Of a DNA stretch of 64,000 bases, positions 52,800-61,276 are shown one piece after another. The first letter of the stretch is position 1; every line of letters starts with the position of its first letter. This stretch comes from Paenibacillus solanacearum (GTDB lineage Bacteria > Bacillota > Bacilli > Paenibacillales > NBRC-103111): assembly GCF_910593845.1 (NCBI RefSeq), contig NZ_CAJVAS010000030.1, positions 17,950-81,949 of the forward strand, given 5' to 3'. Made by a program: the position numbers and the translations under genes. The notes beneath the pieces were generated by a model. That model had not been told where the DNA came from and did no database searches. It was given only the letters and a program-made list of their open reading frames with translations.

Positions 52800-54164
52800 T
52801 TAGACCCTCGTCAAACCCGCCTGCTCCAGCTCGGACGCCAGCGCCCGCTCCAAGTAAGGCTTCGCCTGCAATAGATCGCGAAATGCTTCATAGCCTTGCA
52901 CGAGTCGGCTGCGCTCGTCCGCCGGCAGCGGCTTCGGGCTTTTGACCGCGCGAATGAGCAGGTTTTTGGGCGTATGCTCCAGATCGATAAACTCCAGCAT
53001 CTGCGTCTTATAACCGACGATGTCGAGCAGCTTTGCCCGGATCGCATCGGTTGCCAGCGCCGAGAAGCGCTCCTTCAAAATTCCGTGCTGCAGCAGCGGC
53101 CCGAGCACGTCGCTGTCCACTTGGCGGAACAGCTCATGCTGGCAGCAAGGCACCGACAAGATGACGGACGCGCCCCAGCGCACCGCCTTTTCCAAGGCGG
53201 CGTCGGTCGCCGTATCGCAGGCATGCAGCGTCACGACCATGTCGACCTGGCGAAGCTCATCGTACTTGGCGATGTCTCCGACGAGAAACCGCAGTCCGCT
53301 ATATCCGAAGTTTGCGGCCAGCCCGCTGCAATGGCGGATGACATCCTCCTTCAGATCGAGGCCGACAACGCGAATGTCGAGCCCGCGCACAACGCTGAGA
53401 TAATGGTACATGGCGAACGTCAAATATGACTTGCCGCAGCCGAAGTCGATAATGTTGAGCGTCCTCCCTTGCGGCAGATGCGGCACGACGTCGGCGATCA
53501 TCTCCACGAAGCGGTTGATCTGGCGGAACTTATCGTATTTCTTCGCCAGCACCTTGCCTTCCGCATTCATGATGCCAAGCTCGACAAGAAAGGGAACCGG
53601 CACGCCCTCCTCGAGGACGTAGTTCTTCTTCCGGTTGTGCTCCAGTGGCGCGGCGGCCACGGCCGCCTTGGTCGCAGGCTTCTTCAGGATACTGGCCTTG
53701 CCTTTCTTCGAGACGAGCACCTGGTAATCGGCTTCGCCCGTCTGCAGCAGCGCTTGCCGGAACTGCTCGTTCATCAGCGATATGAGCCGTTCGGCCGCCT
53801 CCTCGGGCAGCTTGTTGTCGTGCAGCACCTTCGGTCCGCAATAAGAGCTGAACTGATAATGCAGCTCCCCCTTCAGCTCGACCGGCTTGACGGTCACCTT
53901 CGTGCAGCCGTTCGGCTCGCTGCGCCGTACCTGGCTGAGCGTCGCCTGGATCAGCAAGCGTTCCCCGCACAAGAGGCGCTGCGCCAAAGCGGCAAATTCG
54001 CTATCCTGCCTTCCTTGTCCGGATAGCTGCTCCGTTGAGCCGGGCGGCTGACCTTCCACCGCCGGCAGTTGCGGCGCTTGCTGCACAGCAGCGTTCATCT
54101 GCTTCGGCTGCTGTGCCGGGTGTTTCATTTCATGCGTATCCTGCTGCTCATTACGTTCTTGCAT
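52800..54164 (-). CDS. SAM-dependent methyltransferase (METTL25/Methyltransf_32-like)
   Basis: A 454-residue protein. The N-terminal half (about 1-210) is a charged, mixed region, and the C-terminal half is a Rossmann methyltransferase with NIIDFGCGKSYLTF (about 238-251), a VGLDLKEDV acidic loop and VTLHACDTATD. The DFGCGKSYLTF and HACDTATD motifs are typical of the METTL25/RRNAD1-like family, where the substrate is not known. A GGGG sequence nine bases upstream favours the ATG at 54164 over a TTG five codons earlier. It starts 23 bases after the sugar dehydrogenase gene and is followed by a terminator, so both are in one operon. Confidence 0.85.
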   Translation of the reverse strand: MQERNEQQDTHEMKHPAQQPKQMNAAVQQAPQLPAVEGQPPGSTEQLSGQGRQDSEFAALAQRLLCGERLLIQATLSQVRRSEPNGCTKVTVKPVELKGELHYQFSSYCGPKVLHDNKLPEEAAERLISLMNEQFRQALLQTGEADYQVLVSKKGKASILKKPATKAAVAAAPLEHNRKKNYVLEEGVPVPFLVELGIMNAEGKVLAKKYDKFRQINRFVEMIADVVPHLPQGRTLNIIDFGCGKSYLTFAMYHYLSVVRGLDIRVVGLDLKEDVIRHCSGLAANFGYSGLRFLVGDIAKYDELRQVDMVVTLHACDTATDAALEKAVRWGASVILSVPCCQHELFRQVDSDVLGPLLQHGILKERFSALATDAIRAKLLDIVGYKTQMLEFIDLEHTPKNLLIRAVKSPKPLPADERSRLVQGYEAFRDLLQAKPYLERALASELEQAGLTRV

Positions 54165-54187
54165 CGCGTATGTCCCCAATTCTGTCC

Positions 54188-55387
54188 TTATTTAAACATC
54201 GGCTTGAGCCGAATGATCTTGTCGTCGTCCGCCGCAGGCGTCCCGCGGCCGTCTCTGTTGTTGGTCAGCACATAAATCGACCCGTCCGGCGCTTCCACGA
54301 CATCGCGGATGCGGCCGAGCTCGTCATGAAGCAGCGGCTCTACAGTATGCACGCCCGCACCGTCTGCTGTGAGCACGATACGCAGCACCTGCGTCCCCCG
54401 CAAGTTGGCTGCGAGCAGATTGCCCCTCCACGGCCCCTTGGTGACGAAGGTGATGCCCGACGGCGCCCAGGTGACGTCCTTGCTGTGGACGATCGGGCGT
54501 TTCAGCGGTCCCGGGCCTTTCTTCGCCTCATCGGCCGGCTTGACCTGCGTCTCGTCTCCTTGAATGAGCGGCCAGCCGTAATTGGCTCCCGGCTCGATCA
54601 GGTTGATTTCGTCATGGGCCGTCTGTCCGTGCTCCGAGCTGTACAGCTTCTTCGTATCGGGATGCCATGCCAGCCCCTGAGGGTTGCGGTGGCCCAGACT
54701 GTATACCGGCGATCCCGGGAACGGGTTGTCCTGCGGGATGGTGCCGTCCGGCTTGATGCGGAATATTTTGCCCGCCAGCTTCGAAACATCCTGCGCGACC
54801 GAAGGCTCGCTCGCATCGCCGTTCGTGAAATACAGCATGCCGTCCAGACCGAACTTGACGCGGCCGCCGTCATGGATTTGCGCGCCGGGCAGCTTGTCCA
54901 TCAGCACCTTGTCCAGCTTCGCCTTGCCGCCGTTCTCCGCAAGCCGGACGATGCGGTTATACGGGCGGCCGCCTTCCGTGTAGCTGTAGTACGCATAAAT
55001 ATAATGATTTTGCGAAAAGTTCGGATCAAGCGTAAAACCGAGCAATCCGGCCTCCCCTCTCTTGAACAAGGCGTCGTCGAAGCGAAAGACCGGCTCGGCC
55101 GCAAGCTTCCCCTGCTCGATCATACGCAGCGCTCCGCCCCGTTCGGTGAAAAACATACGGCCGTCCGGCGCAAAGTCGATCTCCCACGGCACCTGCAGCC
55201 CTATAGCCACCGTCTCGCGTTCATAAGGGAACGCGGCATTCACCCCCTGGTTCTCCGCGGGAGCCGAGACGGGCGGCGCCTCCTTCAAAGCTCCAGGCTG
55301 CTGCTTCGGTACCGATTCGCAGCCTCCGAACCAGAGCAAGCTGATTAATCCGAGAACCATGCCGATCGGTTTGGTCAACAAAACCAT
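54188..55387 (-). CDS. PQQ-type sugar dehydrogenase lipoprotein (glucose/sorbosone dehydrogenase)
   Basis: Six-bladed beta-propeller oxidoreductase of 399 residues. The lipoprotein signal ends in LLWFGGC, so it is membrane-anchored outside the cell. Family motifs include VPWEIDFAPDGRMFFTERGG, GLLGFTLDPNFSQNHYIY, GLDGMLYFTNGDASEP, GHRNPQGLAWHPD and EHGQTAHDEINLI. The catalytic His is in GHRNPQG. Whether the cell makes PQQ, or a substitute, is not visible. The ATG has GGGGGAG eight bases upstream. First gene of the operon with the SAM methyltransferase. Confidence 0.9.
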   Translation of the reverse strand: MVLLTKPIGMVLGLISLLWFGGCESVPKQQPGALKEAPPVSAPAENQGVNAAFPYERETVAIGLQVPWEIDFAPDGRMFFTERGGALRMIEQGKLAAEPVFRFDDALFKRGEAGLLGFTLDPNFSQNHYIYAYYSYTEGGRPYNRIVRLAENGGKAKLDKVLMDKLPGAQIHDGGRVKFGLDGMLYFTNGDASEPSVAQDVSKLAGKIFRIKPDGTIPQDNPFPGSPVYSLGHRNPQGLAWHPDTKKLYSSEHGQTAHDEINLIEPGANYGWPLIQGDETQVKPADEAKKGPGPLKRPIVHSKDVTWAPSGITFVTKGPWRGNLLAANLRGTQVLRIVLTADGAGVHTVEPLLHDELGRIRDVVEAPDGSIYVLTNNRDGRGTPAADDDKIIRLKPMFK

Positions 55388-55502
55388 ATGCACTTCTCCC
55401 CCGTTCCTTTTTATCCCATTATACCCGCATTCGGACGGCTGAAATCAAGCCGCCTGTTCAATGCGCACGCTTATATAAAAGTATACTATAGGCGCCCGAA
55501 TG

Positions 55503-55538
55503 CAAAAAACACGGCGCCAGACTGTTGTCTGCGCCGTG
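55503..55538 (-). terminator. Terminator after dps
   Basis: A long stem (ACGGCGCCAGAC with GTCTGCGCCGT, one bulge) is followed by six T on the minus strand. It lies 12 bases past the dps stop. Confidence 0.9.
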
Positions 55539-55549
55539 CTGTTCTTGTA

Positions 55550-55990
55550 CTACTTGCCCAAAAACGACTCCAGCATCCACACGTGCTTCTCCAGGCTGCT
55601 ATGAATCGCCAGCAGCATGTCGCCGGTCGTTTCGTCGCCCGCTTCTCCCGCTGCCGCCATGCCCTCTTTCAGTTCGCCGATGATCGTACCGAAATCATTT
55701 GCGACCGCACGTACCATTTGCTCCGCATTTTCGCTGCCGGATGCTTCGTGAAGCGTCGTTTTTTCCAGCACCTCGCGCATCGTCGCTACCGGAGATCCCT
55801 TGAGCGCGAGCAGCCGCTCCGCCAGCTCGTCCACATGCGTTGCCGCTTCGGTGTAGAGCTCCTCGAACTTCGCATGCAGTGTGAAAAACTGCTGGCCCTT
55901 CACATACCAATGATAGTTGTGGAGCTTGATAAACAGCAGGCTCCAGTTGGCGATTTGCGTGTTCAGCACTTCCGTTATGCTCTTAGACAT
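55550..55990 (-). CDS. dps: Dps-family iron-storage / DNA-protection protein
   Basis: A 146-residue four-helix ferritin-like protein that oxidises and stores iron and can bind DNA in a dodecamer. The ferroxidase ligands appear in HNYHWYVKGQQFFTLHAKFEELY, with H27, H39 and the following Glu pattern. GAGGAGG lies eight bases before the chosen ATG, which also removes a ten-codon extension. Typically induced by peroxide or general stress, but no clear PerR or sigma-B site could be read upstream. Confidence 0.93.
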   Translation of the reverse strand: MSKSITEVLNTQIANWSLLFIKLHNYHWYVKGQQFFTLHAKFEELYTEAATHVDELAERLLALKGSPVATMREVLEKTTLHEASGSENAEQMVRAVANDFGTIIGELKEGMAAAGEAGDETTGDMLLAIHSSLEKHVWMLESFLGK

Positions 55991-56226
55991 GGATTCATCC
56001 TCCTCATTGTTCCGGACCATTACCTATCTTTTGCAAAAACGGAACTCTTCATGTGTGACTCGAATATTTTGCCGATTCCGACAAGAGAAGACAAAAGATG
56101 GAATGAATCGCGTTTTTCCACGTGAAACAATTTGTCGAACATTTGCGATTACAGCAAGTGGCAAGTCGAATCCCCGCCGTACATGCGCCGAGCTTCCATT
56201 TCCCTGCCCGACACTGCTAATTTGCA

Positions 56227-58551
56227 TTATTTTCCCGCTGCGAACCGGACCGTAAAGACGGTTCCTTCCGTCCCCGTCTGCCACGTCAACCGTGCCTGAT
56301 GGCGGGAAGCGATGCTGAAGCAAACGGCAAGTCCAAGGCCGGTCCCCTGTTCCTTCGTCGTAAAGAAAGGCGTACCGAGCTTGTCCTGCACCTCCGGCTC
56401 CATCCCACCTCCTTCATCGCTAATTTCGAGCACGACCTCGGCTCCATCCCGCGATGTCGCGATTCCGAGGCTGCCTCCCTGCTCCATCGCCTCGAGCCCG
56501 TTCAATGCCAGATTCAATATCATCTGGCGAATTTCCTTCTCGTCGAGCTGCAGATCAGGGCATGGCTTCAGATCGAGCTTGAGCGACTTGCCCGATAGAA
56601 TCGCTTCCGCCTGAATCAGCGGATGAATCGCCTCGATGATCTCGTTGAGGCTGTTGCGCTTTCGGTCCGTCGTCTTGTTTTTGGCGAGCGCCAAAAATTC
56701 GGTGATGATCCCGTTGGCCCGGTTCAGCTCCTCGACCATGACGTCGATAATTTCTTCGGGCGGCGTGTTTTTGTTCGTTCGCATCAGCTGCAGGAAGCCT
56801 CGGACCGTGGTCATCGGATTGCGGATTTCATGCGCGATGCCTGCGGCCATCTCGCCGATCATATGAAGCCGGTCCAGCCGGGCGATTTCCCGCTCCAGTT
56901 CGACCCGATCCGTAATATCGGTAATGACCGTAAGCACGCAAGGATCGTCAGGCGATTCGATGATTTCGGTGGAAAGCAGCCCAGTACGGACTTCCCCGCT
57001 GCGCGTCGAATACGATATTTTCACATCCGTTACTGCGTCTCCGAACCCGTACGACGCAACATGCGGTCCCTGCTCCGACGGCTCGATCGTAATGTTCAAA
57101 TCCGCTTTGCCGCTCAGCAGCTCCCGGATCGAGTAGCCGCTGTGGCGCAGCCAGCTCTCGTTCACATCGAGATACGACTGGTCGACAAGCGATTGAATGG
57201 CCATCAGGCTAGGGCTCGCTTTGAATATTTTGTAGAACCGCTCTTGGGAATCGCGTATCCGCTTCTCCATTTGCCGGCGCTCGGTCGTGTCCTGGATATA
57301 GAGCGTAACCCCTTGCGGCCAAGGGAACACGCGCGCCTCAATCCAGCTGCTCGTCACAAGCGAATAAAATTCCTCCTGCACCGCCCGCTTCTCCCGGATC
57401 GCCTTGCTGATCAAGGCGTAGCAGTATTCCTTCTCCAGCGGTATAAAGTTCAGCATCGACTTGCCGAGCGCTTCTGTCAGCGAGACGCCGAGCCGCTTCT
57501 CGCCCGAACCGTTCATATAAAGCACATTCCATTCGAAATCGAGCGCGTAAAAAGCGTCGGTAATGCTCTCGATAATGCAGTTGATCCGGTCGTATGAGGT
57601 TTGCAGCTCCTCGGAAATCCGGGACCGCTCCGTCATCTCCCGGCTCAGCTGCAGATTCGCTTCCCGCAGCTCCTGCGTCCGCTTCTCAACCGCCCGCTCC
57701 AGCCGCATATACTGCAGCTTGCGCTCGGTAATATCATGCACGGAGCAGACGTAGATCGACTGCTCTCCGATGCGGGCGACGCCGATCTGCAGCTCCGCGG
57801 GAAAGATGCTGAGGTCCCGGCGCACGGCCGCCTTCTCAGTTGTCACACCGAGTTCCGCTTCGGCGATGCCGCCGGTTTCGCCGCCGAACAGCGGCTCCGT
57901 ATCGGGAAGCAGCCTCCATACCGGCAGTCCGTGCAGTTCTTCCGGCTTGAAGCCGAACATCCGCTCGACCGCAGGGTTGGCTGCCAGAATGGCGCCTTGA
58001 TGATCTACGGTCAGAAACGTATTGACGGCCGTTTCGCCGATGACCCGGGCCATCGCTTCCGCCCGGCGCAGCTCCTGCGTCGTCTGCAGCAGCTGCAGAT
58101 GCGCCTTCTCCAGCGCCGCCGTCCGCTCGCTGATCAGCTCCTTCTGTTCCTCGAGCTGCATCCGGTCCAGGTACATCTTCACGAACTGCTCCACTTTATG
58201 CTGCAGCGCTGCGGGCTGCAGCGGCTTGAATATAAAATCGATCGCTCCGGCCTCATAACCTCGCATAATATGCTCCGGCGCATGGCTGAGCGCCGTGACG
58301 AAAATAACGGGAATATGCCGGGACCGTTCCCTCGATTTGATCATCTGGACCGTCTCAAAGCCGTTCAAGCCCGGCATCTGCACATCCATCAGAATAAGCG
58401 CAAATTCCTCCTGCAGAACGCGGCGAAGCGCTTCTTCTCCCGACCCGGCCGTCACGATCCGGTATTCCGGAGACTGCAGCGTGGAAGACATCGCGAGCAA
58501 ATTTTCCGGACGATCATCTACGATCAGTACGTTCACTTGCTTCTGGGGCAT
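56227..58551 (-). CDS. REC-PAS sensor histidine kinase resembling sporulation kinases
   Basis: A soluble 774-residue kinase. The N-terminal receiver (VLIVDDRPENLL, acceptor Asp in LILMDVQMPG) is followed by a coiled coil and several PAS domains (about 150-520), then a HisKA with GIAHEIRNPMTTVRGFLQLM (His near 555) and an ATPase domain (GTGLGLAVCFS). The HisKA sequence closely matches the KinA/KinB/KinE sporulation kinases that phosphorylate Spo0F. The ATG follows AGGAGAG by eight bases. The N-terminal receiver is unusual for that group. It lies downstream of spo0M but is separately transcribed. Confidence 0.93.
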   Translation of the reverse strand: MPQKQVNVLIVDDRPENLLAMSSTLQSPEYRIVTAGSGEEALRRVLQEEFALILMDVQMPGLNGFETVQMIKSRERSRHIPVIFVTALSHAPEHIMRGYEAGAIDFIFKPLQPAALQHKVEQFVKMYLDRMQLEEQKELISERTAALEKAHLQLLQTTQELRRAEAMARVIGETAVNTFLTVDHQGAILAANPAVERMFGFKPEELHGLPVWRLLPDTEPLFGGETGGIAEAELGVTTEKAAVRRDLSIFPAELQIGVARIGEQSIYVCSVHDITERKLQYMRLERAVEKRTQELREANLQLSREMTERSRISEELQTSYDRINCIIESITDAFYALDFEWNVLYMNGSGEKRLGVSLTEALGKSMLNFIPLEKEYCYALISKAIREKRAVQEEFYSLVTSSWIEARVFPWPQGVTLYIQDTTERRQMEKRIRDSQERFYKIFKASPSLMAIQSLVDQSYLDVNESWLRHSGYSIRELLSGKADLNITIEPSEQGPHVASYGFGDAVTDVKISYSTRSGEVRTGLLSTEIIESPDDPCVLTVITDITDRVELEREIARLDRLHMIGEMAAGIAHEIRNPMTTVRGFLQLMRTNKNTPPEEIIDVMVEELNRANGIITEFLALAKNKTTDRKRNSLNEIIEAIHPLIQAEAILSGKSLKLDLKPCPDLQLDEKEIRQMILNLALNGLEAMEQGGSLGIATSRDGAEVVLEISDEGGGMEPEVQDKLGTPFFTTKEQGTGLGLAVCFSIASRHQARLTWQTGTEGTVFTVRFAAGK

Positions 58552-58653
58552 AGCGAGAACTCTCCTAATAAGGTAATTATGTTGTCGCATCTCGGTCGCA
58601 TCCTTATGTTATTTCGATCATGTACCAGTTGATTCCTGCCGCTGGAAAAAATG

Positions 58654-58686
58654 AAAAACAAGCCCTTGAGCGATCAGGGGCTTGTT
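58654..58686 (-). terminator. Terminator after spo0M
   Basis: The arms AACAAGCCC (58657-58665) and GGGCTTGTT (58678-58686) pair, with five T following on the minus strand, 13 bases past the spo0M stop. Confidence 0.88.
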
Positions 58687-58698
58687 CCCGCTTGAAAT

Positions 58699-59472
58699 CT
58701 AGCTGTAATTGGATATCAGTTGCTTCAGGTTTCCCGCTACCGCCAAAGGACCACGCCGCAGCTCATTGCCCGGAATCATGACGCGGACGAAGCTTTCGTC
58801 CGTCCCGGCCGCTTCCGCGAAGATGCCGCGAATGCCGCGCGCTTTGCGGTCAATCTGCAAATACAGCTCCAGATCGTCGCCGCTCAGGAAGAAGAGTACC
58901 TCCAGTTCGTCAAGGGCACCGCGAAAATGCGTAGTCGGCACGAACTCGAACTCCTGGACGAACGGCAGCCTTCCTCCGAGACGCGGCGCGTAATCATTCG
59001 TGACTTCCCGCAGACGGAAGCCGAGCTCGCCAAGCGCGTCGAGCACGACTTGCATATACGGATGGGCGATGATTTCGACATAATCGCGATCGGTCGGGTC
59101 GACGGCCATCTTGATATCAAGTCCGGTCTCCAGCCAGACCGGACTGCTGCGCAGCGAGACCGGCGTGTACTCGGGCACGGTGAAGGCGAACGGAATCTCC
59201 GTCCGCTCGCCGGCGGCGAGCATGAACTCGTCGGTAATCATGAATTGGGCTACGTCGGCCGTAACCGTTACTTTCCGATCGTTTTCCTCTTTGACGTAGC
59301 TCGTTTTGATGTATAAATAAATGCGGTCGATCCGCTGCTCCAATTGTCCGCCTTGAATGAGTACTACGCCGCGCAGCTCCTCGCCTACCGCGACCCGGCC
59401 GGATTCCAGCCGCGTATCTACCTTCGCCGAGCCTACCCCGACACTGGCCAGCACCTTTTTGAACAGTGACAT
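58699..59472 (-). CDS. spo0M: Sporulation-control protein Spo0M
   Basis: A 257-residue arrestin-like beta-sandwich protein that in B. subtilis modulates sporulation and cell-division behaviour. The whole length matches: SLFKKVLASVGVGSAKVDT at the start, and AHPYMQVVLDALGELGF and GIRGIFAE further along. GGGAGG lies eight bases before the ATG. It ends in a strong terminator and lies upstream of, but separate from, the sporulation-kinase-like gene. The pairing supports a spore-forming organism. Confidence 0.93.
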   Translation of the reverse strand: MSLFKKVLASVGVGSAKVDTRLESGRVAVGEELRGVVLIQGGQLEQRIDRIYLYIKTSYVKEENDRKVTVTADVAQFMITDEFMLAAGERTEIPFAFTVPEYTPVSLRSSPVWLETGLDIKMAVDPTDRDYVEIIAHPYMQVVLDALGELGFRLREVTNDYAPRLGGRLPFVQEFEFVPTTHFRGALDELEVLFFLSGDDLELYLQIDRKARGIRGIFAEAAGTDESFVRVMIPGNELRRGPLAVAGNLKQLISNYS

Positions 59473-59562
59473 GTGAACGCCTCCCGTTAACTGTGTTTCA
59501 GCCTTCGCTGCTGCGGTTCATTACGCACCTGACGGCGATTCGGTTTCAGGTCCGGGCCGCCT

Positions 59563-60204
59563 TTACCTTTTCTTGATCAGACGGTACCCTTTGCGAATCG
59601 CATTGAGCATGAAATCCGGCACGGGCCACCGGCGAAGCGGCGGAAGATAGAGCAGCCGGTACGCTTTCTTCAAGTCGTCCCACATCGTACAGCGATCCGG
59701 CTTCAAGAAATCGGACACATCGACGACGATGCCGCGCCCGTCCTTCAGCATGACGTTTTTGCCGTGCACATCATGCGGGTTCAGTCCCTTGGATACGGCG
59801 TAAGCAAGCGCTTCGTCGATGTCCTCGATCACCTGCCGGGGGATCGGGATGCCTCTGCGGATGCAGTCGTACAGCGTAACGCCGCTCAACCGGCGCAGCA
59901 CCAGATAGCCCTGTCCGTAATGCAGGCATTCGGAATAAGCCGGATGCCTGCCCAGCCGCCGGTACACTTCCGCCTCTTCCTCCAGACCCGGCCGCCCCGG
60001 CGCATACACTTTCACGACGCGGTCGCGGAATTCCGGATGGGCGAGGACCGCCGCATAGTTGCCTGCGCCGATCAAGCGCCACGGCTTGGGCAGCTTTTTC
60101 ACAACGACGGGCTCGTGGGGATCTTCGCTAACCACCCGCAGCTGGCCAAGCAGGTTCCGTTCAATTTCACGTATGAGCTGCCGAAGTCCCCTGTTATCCC
60201 CCAT
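59563..60204 (-). CDS. Small RIO/Ser-Thr-like protein kinase
   Basis: A 213-residue minimal kinase. The ATP site is LIGAGNYAAVLAH with a Lys in VVKVYAPG. The catalytic loop reads HDVHGKNVML (an Asp and an Asn in the HxDxxxxN layout), and the metal-binding Asp lies in VVDVSDFLKP rather than a DFG. The lack of the large C-lobe matches lone bacterial kinases such as YrzF. The start overlaps the end of the SMP-30 gene by 11 bases, so both share a transcript. Substrates are unknown; the binding site upstream (AGGCAGG) is weak. Confidence 0.8.
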   Translation of the reverse strand: MGDNRGLRQLIREIERNLLGQLRVVSEDPHEPVVVKKLPKPWRLIGAGNYAAVLAHPEFRDRVVKVYAPGRPGLEEEAEVYRRLGRHPAYSECLHYGQGYLVLRRLSGVTLYDCIRRGIPIPRQVIEDIDEALAYAVSKGLNPHDVHGKNVMLKDGRGIVVDVSDFLKPDRCTMWDDLKKAYRLLYLPPLRRWPVPDFMLNAIRKGYRLIKKR

Positions 60205-61072
60205 AAAAACAAGTCGGCCTGCCTTTCACACCCGGCTTGATGCGGAACAAGCCGCCTGCATGCGGCTGCTCCTCCAGCTGCTGGTCGCTCTGGCCGATGC
60301 GCGCCGTTGTAATATACAGCTCGTCGTAATCCGCCCCTCCGAACGTGCAGGAGGTCACGCGTGCCGCAGGGACAGGGATCGAGTCGATCTTGACGCCGGA
60401 GGCCGGGTCCCATCTCGACACCTGCCAGCCGTCCCACTGCGCGATCCAGAGCATGCCTTCCTCGTCGACGGTCATCCCGTCGGGCAAGCCTTCCCCTTGC
60501 GGGATCTCGACGACCGTACGCGGCATAGCCATTTCCCCTGTCCCGGGGTCATAATCGTAAGCCTTAACCCGGCGGGTCGGCGAGTCGATATGATACATCG
60601 TCCTTCCATCCGGGCTCCAGCCAAGGCCGTTCGATGTCGTGATCCCGTCCACAGCGGCACGAAGCGTGCCGTCCGGCTCCAGGCAGTAGAGCGTCCCGGA
60701 GGGCTTAATCTCTTCCCTATTCATTGTCCCGGCCCAGAACCGGCCGGCCTCGTCGCATTTGCCGTCGTTAAACCGGTTGCCCGGCATGCCGCTCTCGGGA
60801 TCGATCAGCTTCGTGAGCCGCTGCGACTCCACATCCAGCGTGTGAAATCCATTCTCCAGCGCCAGCACCAGCCCCCCTTGCGCTCTCGGTACGGCTGCGC
60901 CAACAAGCTGATCTAGCGTAACCGATCGATGGGTTCCGTCGGCCGGATCGTAGAAGTGCACCTGCTTCCCTATAATATCGACCCATATGATTTGAGCGCT
61001 TCGGTGATCCCAGGCGGGACCTTCGCCCAATGCCGCCTTTCCATCCCATACCAGCTCCAGCTTCCGCTCCAT
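60194..61072 (-). CDS. SMP-30/gluconolactonase-family hydrolase
   Basis: A 292-residue beta-propeller sugar lactonase. Metal-binding and propeller motifs include GEGPAWD with the first Glu, RFNDGKCDEAGRFWAGTM (Asn and Asp ligands), SNGLGWSPDGRTMYHID and YDELYITTAR. It would open lactones of aldonic acids. GGGAGG lies eight bases before the ATG. Its stop overlaps the start of the small kinase gene downstream, which suggests co-expression rather than a known functional link. Confidence 0.9.
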   Translation of the reverse strand: MERKLELVWDGKAALGEGPAWDHRSAQIIWVDIIGKQVHFYDPADGTHRSVTLDQLVGAAVPRAQGGLVLALENGFHTLDVESQRLTKLIDPESGMPGNRFNDGKCDEAGRFWAGTMNREEIKPSGTLYCLEPDGTLRAAVDGITTSNGLGWSPDGRTMYHIDSPTRRVKAYDYDPGTGEMAMPRTVVEIPQGEGLPDGMTVDEEGMLWIAQWDGWQVSRWDPASGVKIDSIPVPAARVTSCTFGGADYDELYITTARIGQSDQQLEEQPHAGGLFRIKPGVKGRPTCFYGG

Positions 61073-61232
61073 CCGTTATTCCGCCTCCCTCTGCTTGAAC
61101 GTATTGTCCGCTTGAATCCATATAATCCCATTGTAACATACAGCAGGAAGCGGAAGAAGCGGAACAGCGCCGGGCGGTCCCCTGCGCGGCAGATATCGCA
61201 GCATGGGTCTGCCGTCAGATCGATACACACAG

Positions 61233-61267
61233 CAAGGGAGCCGCGCTCATCGGAACGGACTCCCTTG
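61233..61267 (-). terminator. Candidate hairpin terminator downstream of the LRR-SLH gene
   Basis: CAAGGGAG (61233-61240) pairs with CTCCCTTG (61260-61267) around an 19-base loop. There is no good T run after it on the minus strand, so its function as a terminator is uncertain. Confidence 0.5.
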
Positions 61268-61276
61268 TTCTTTCGT

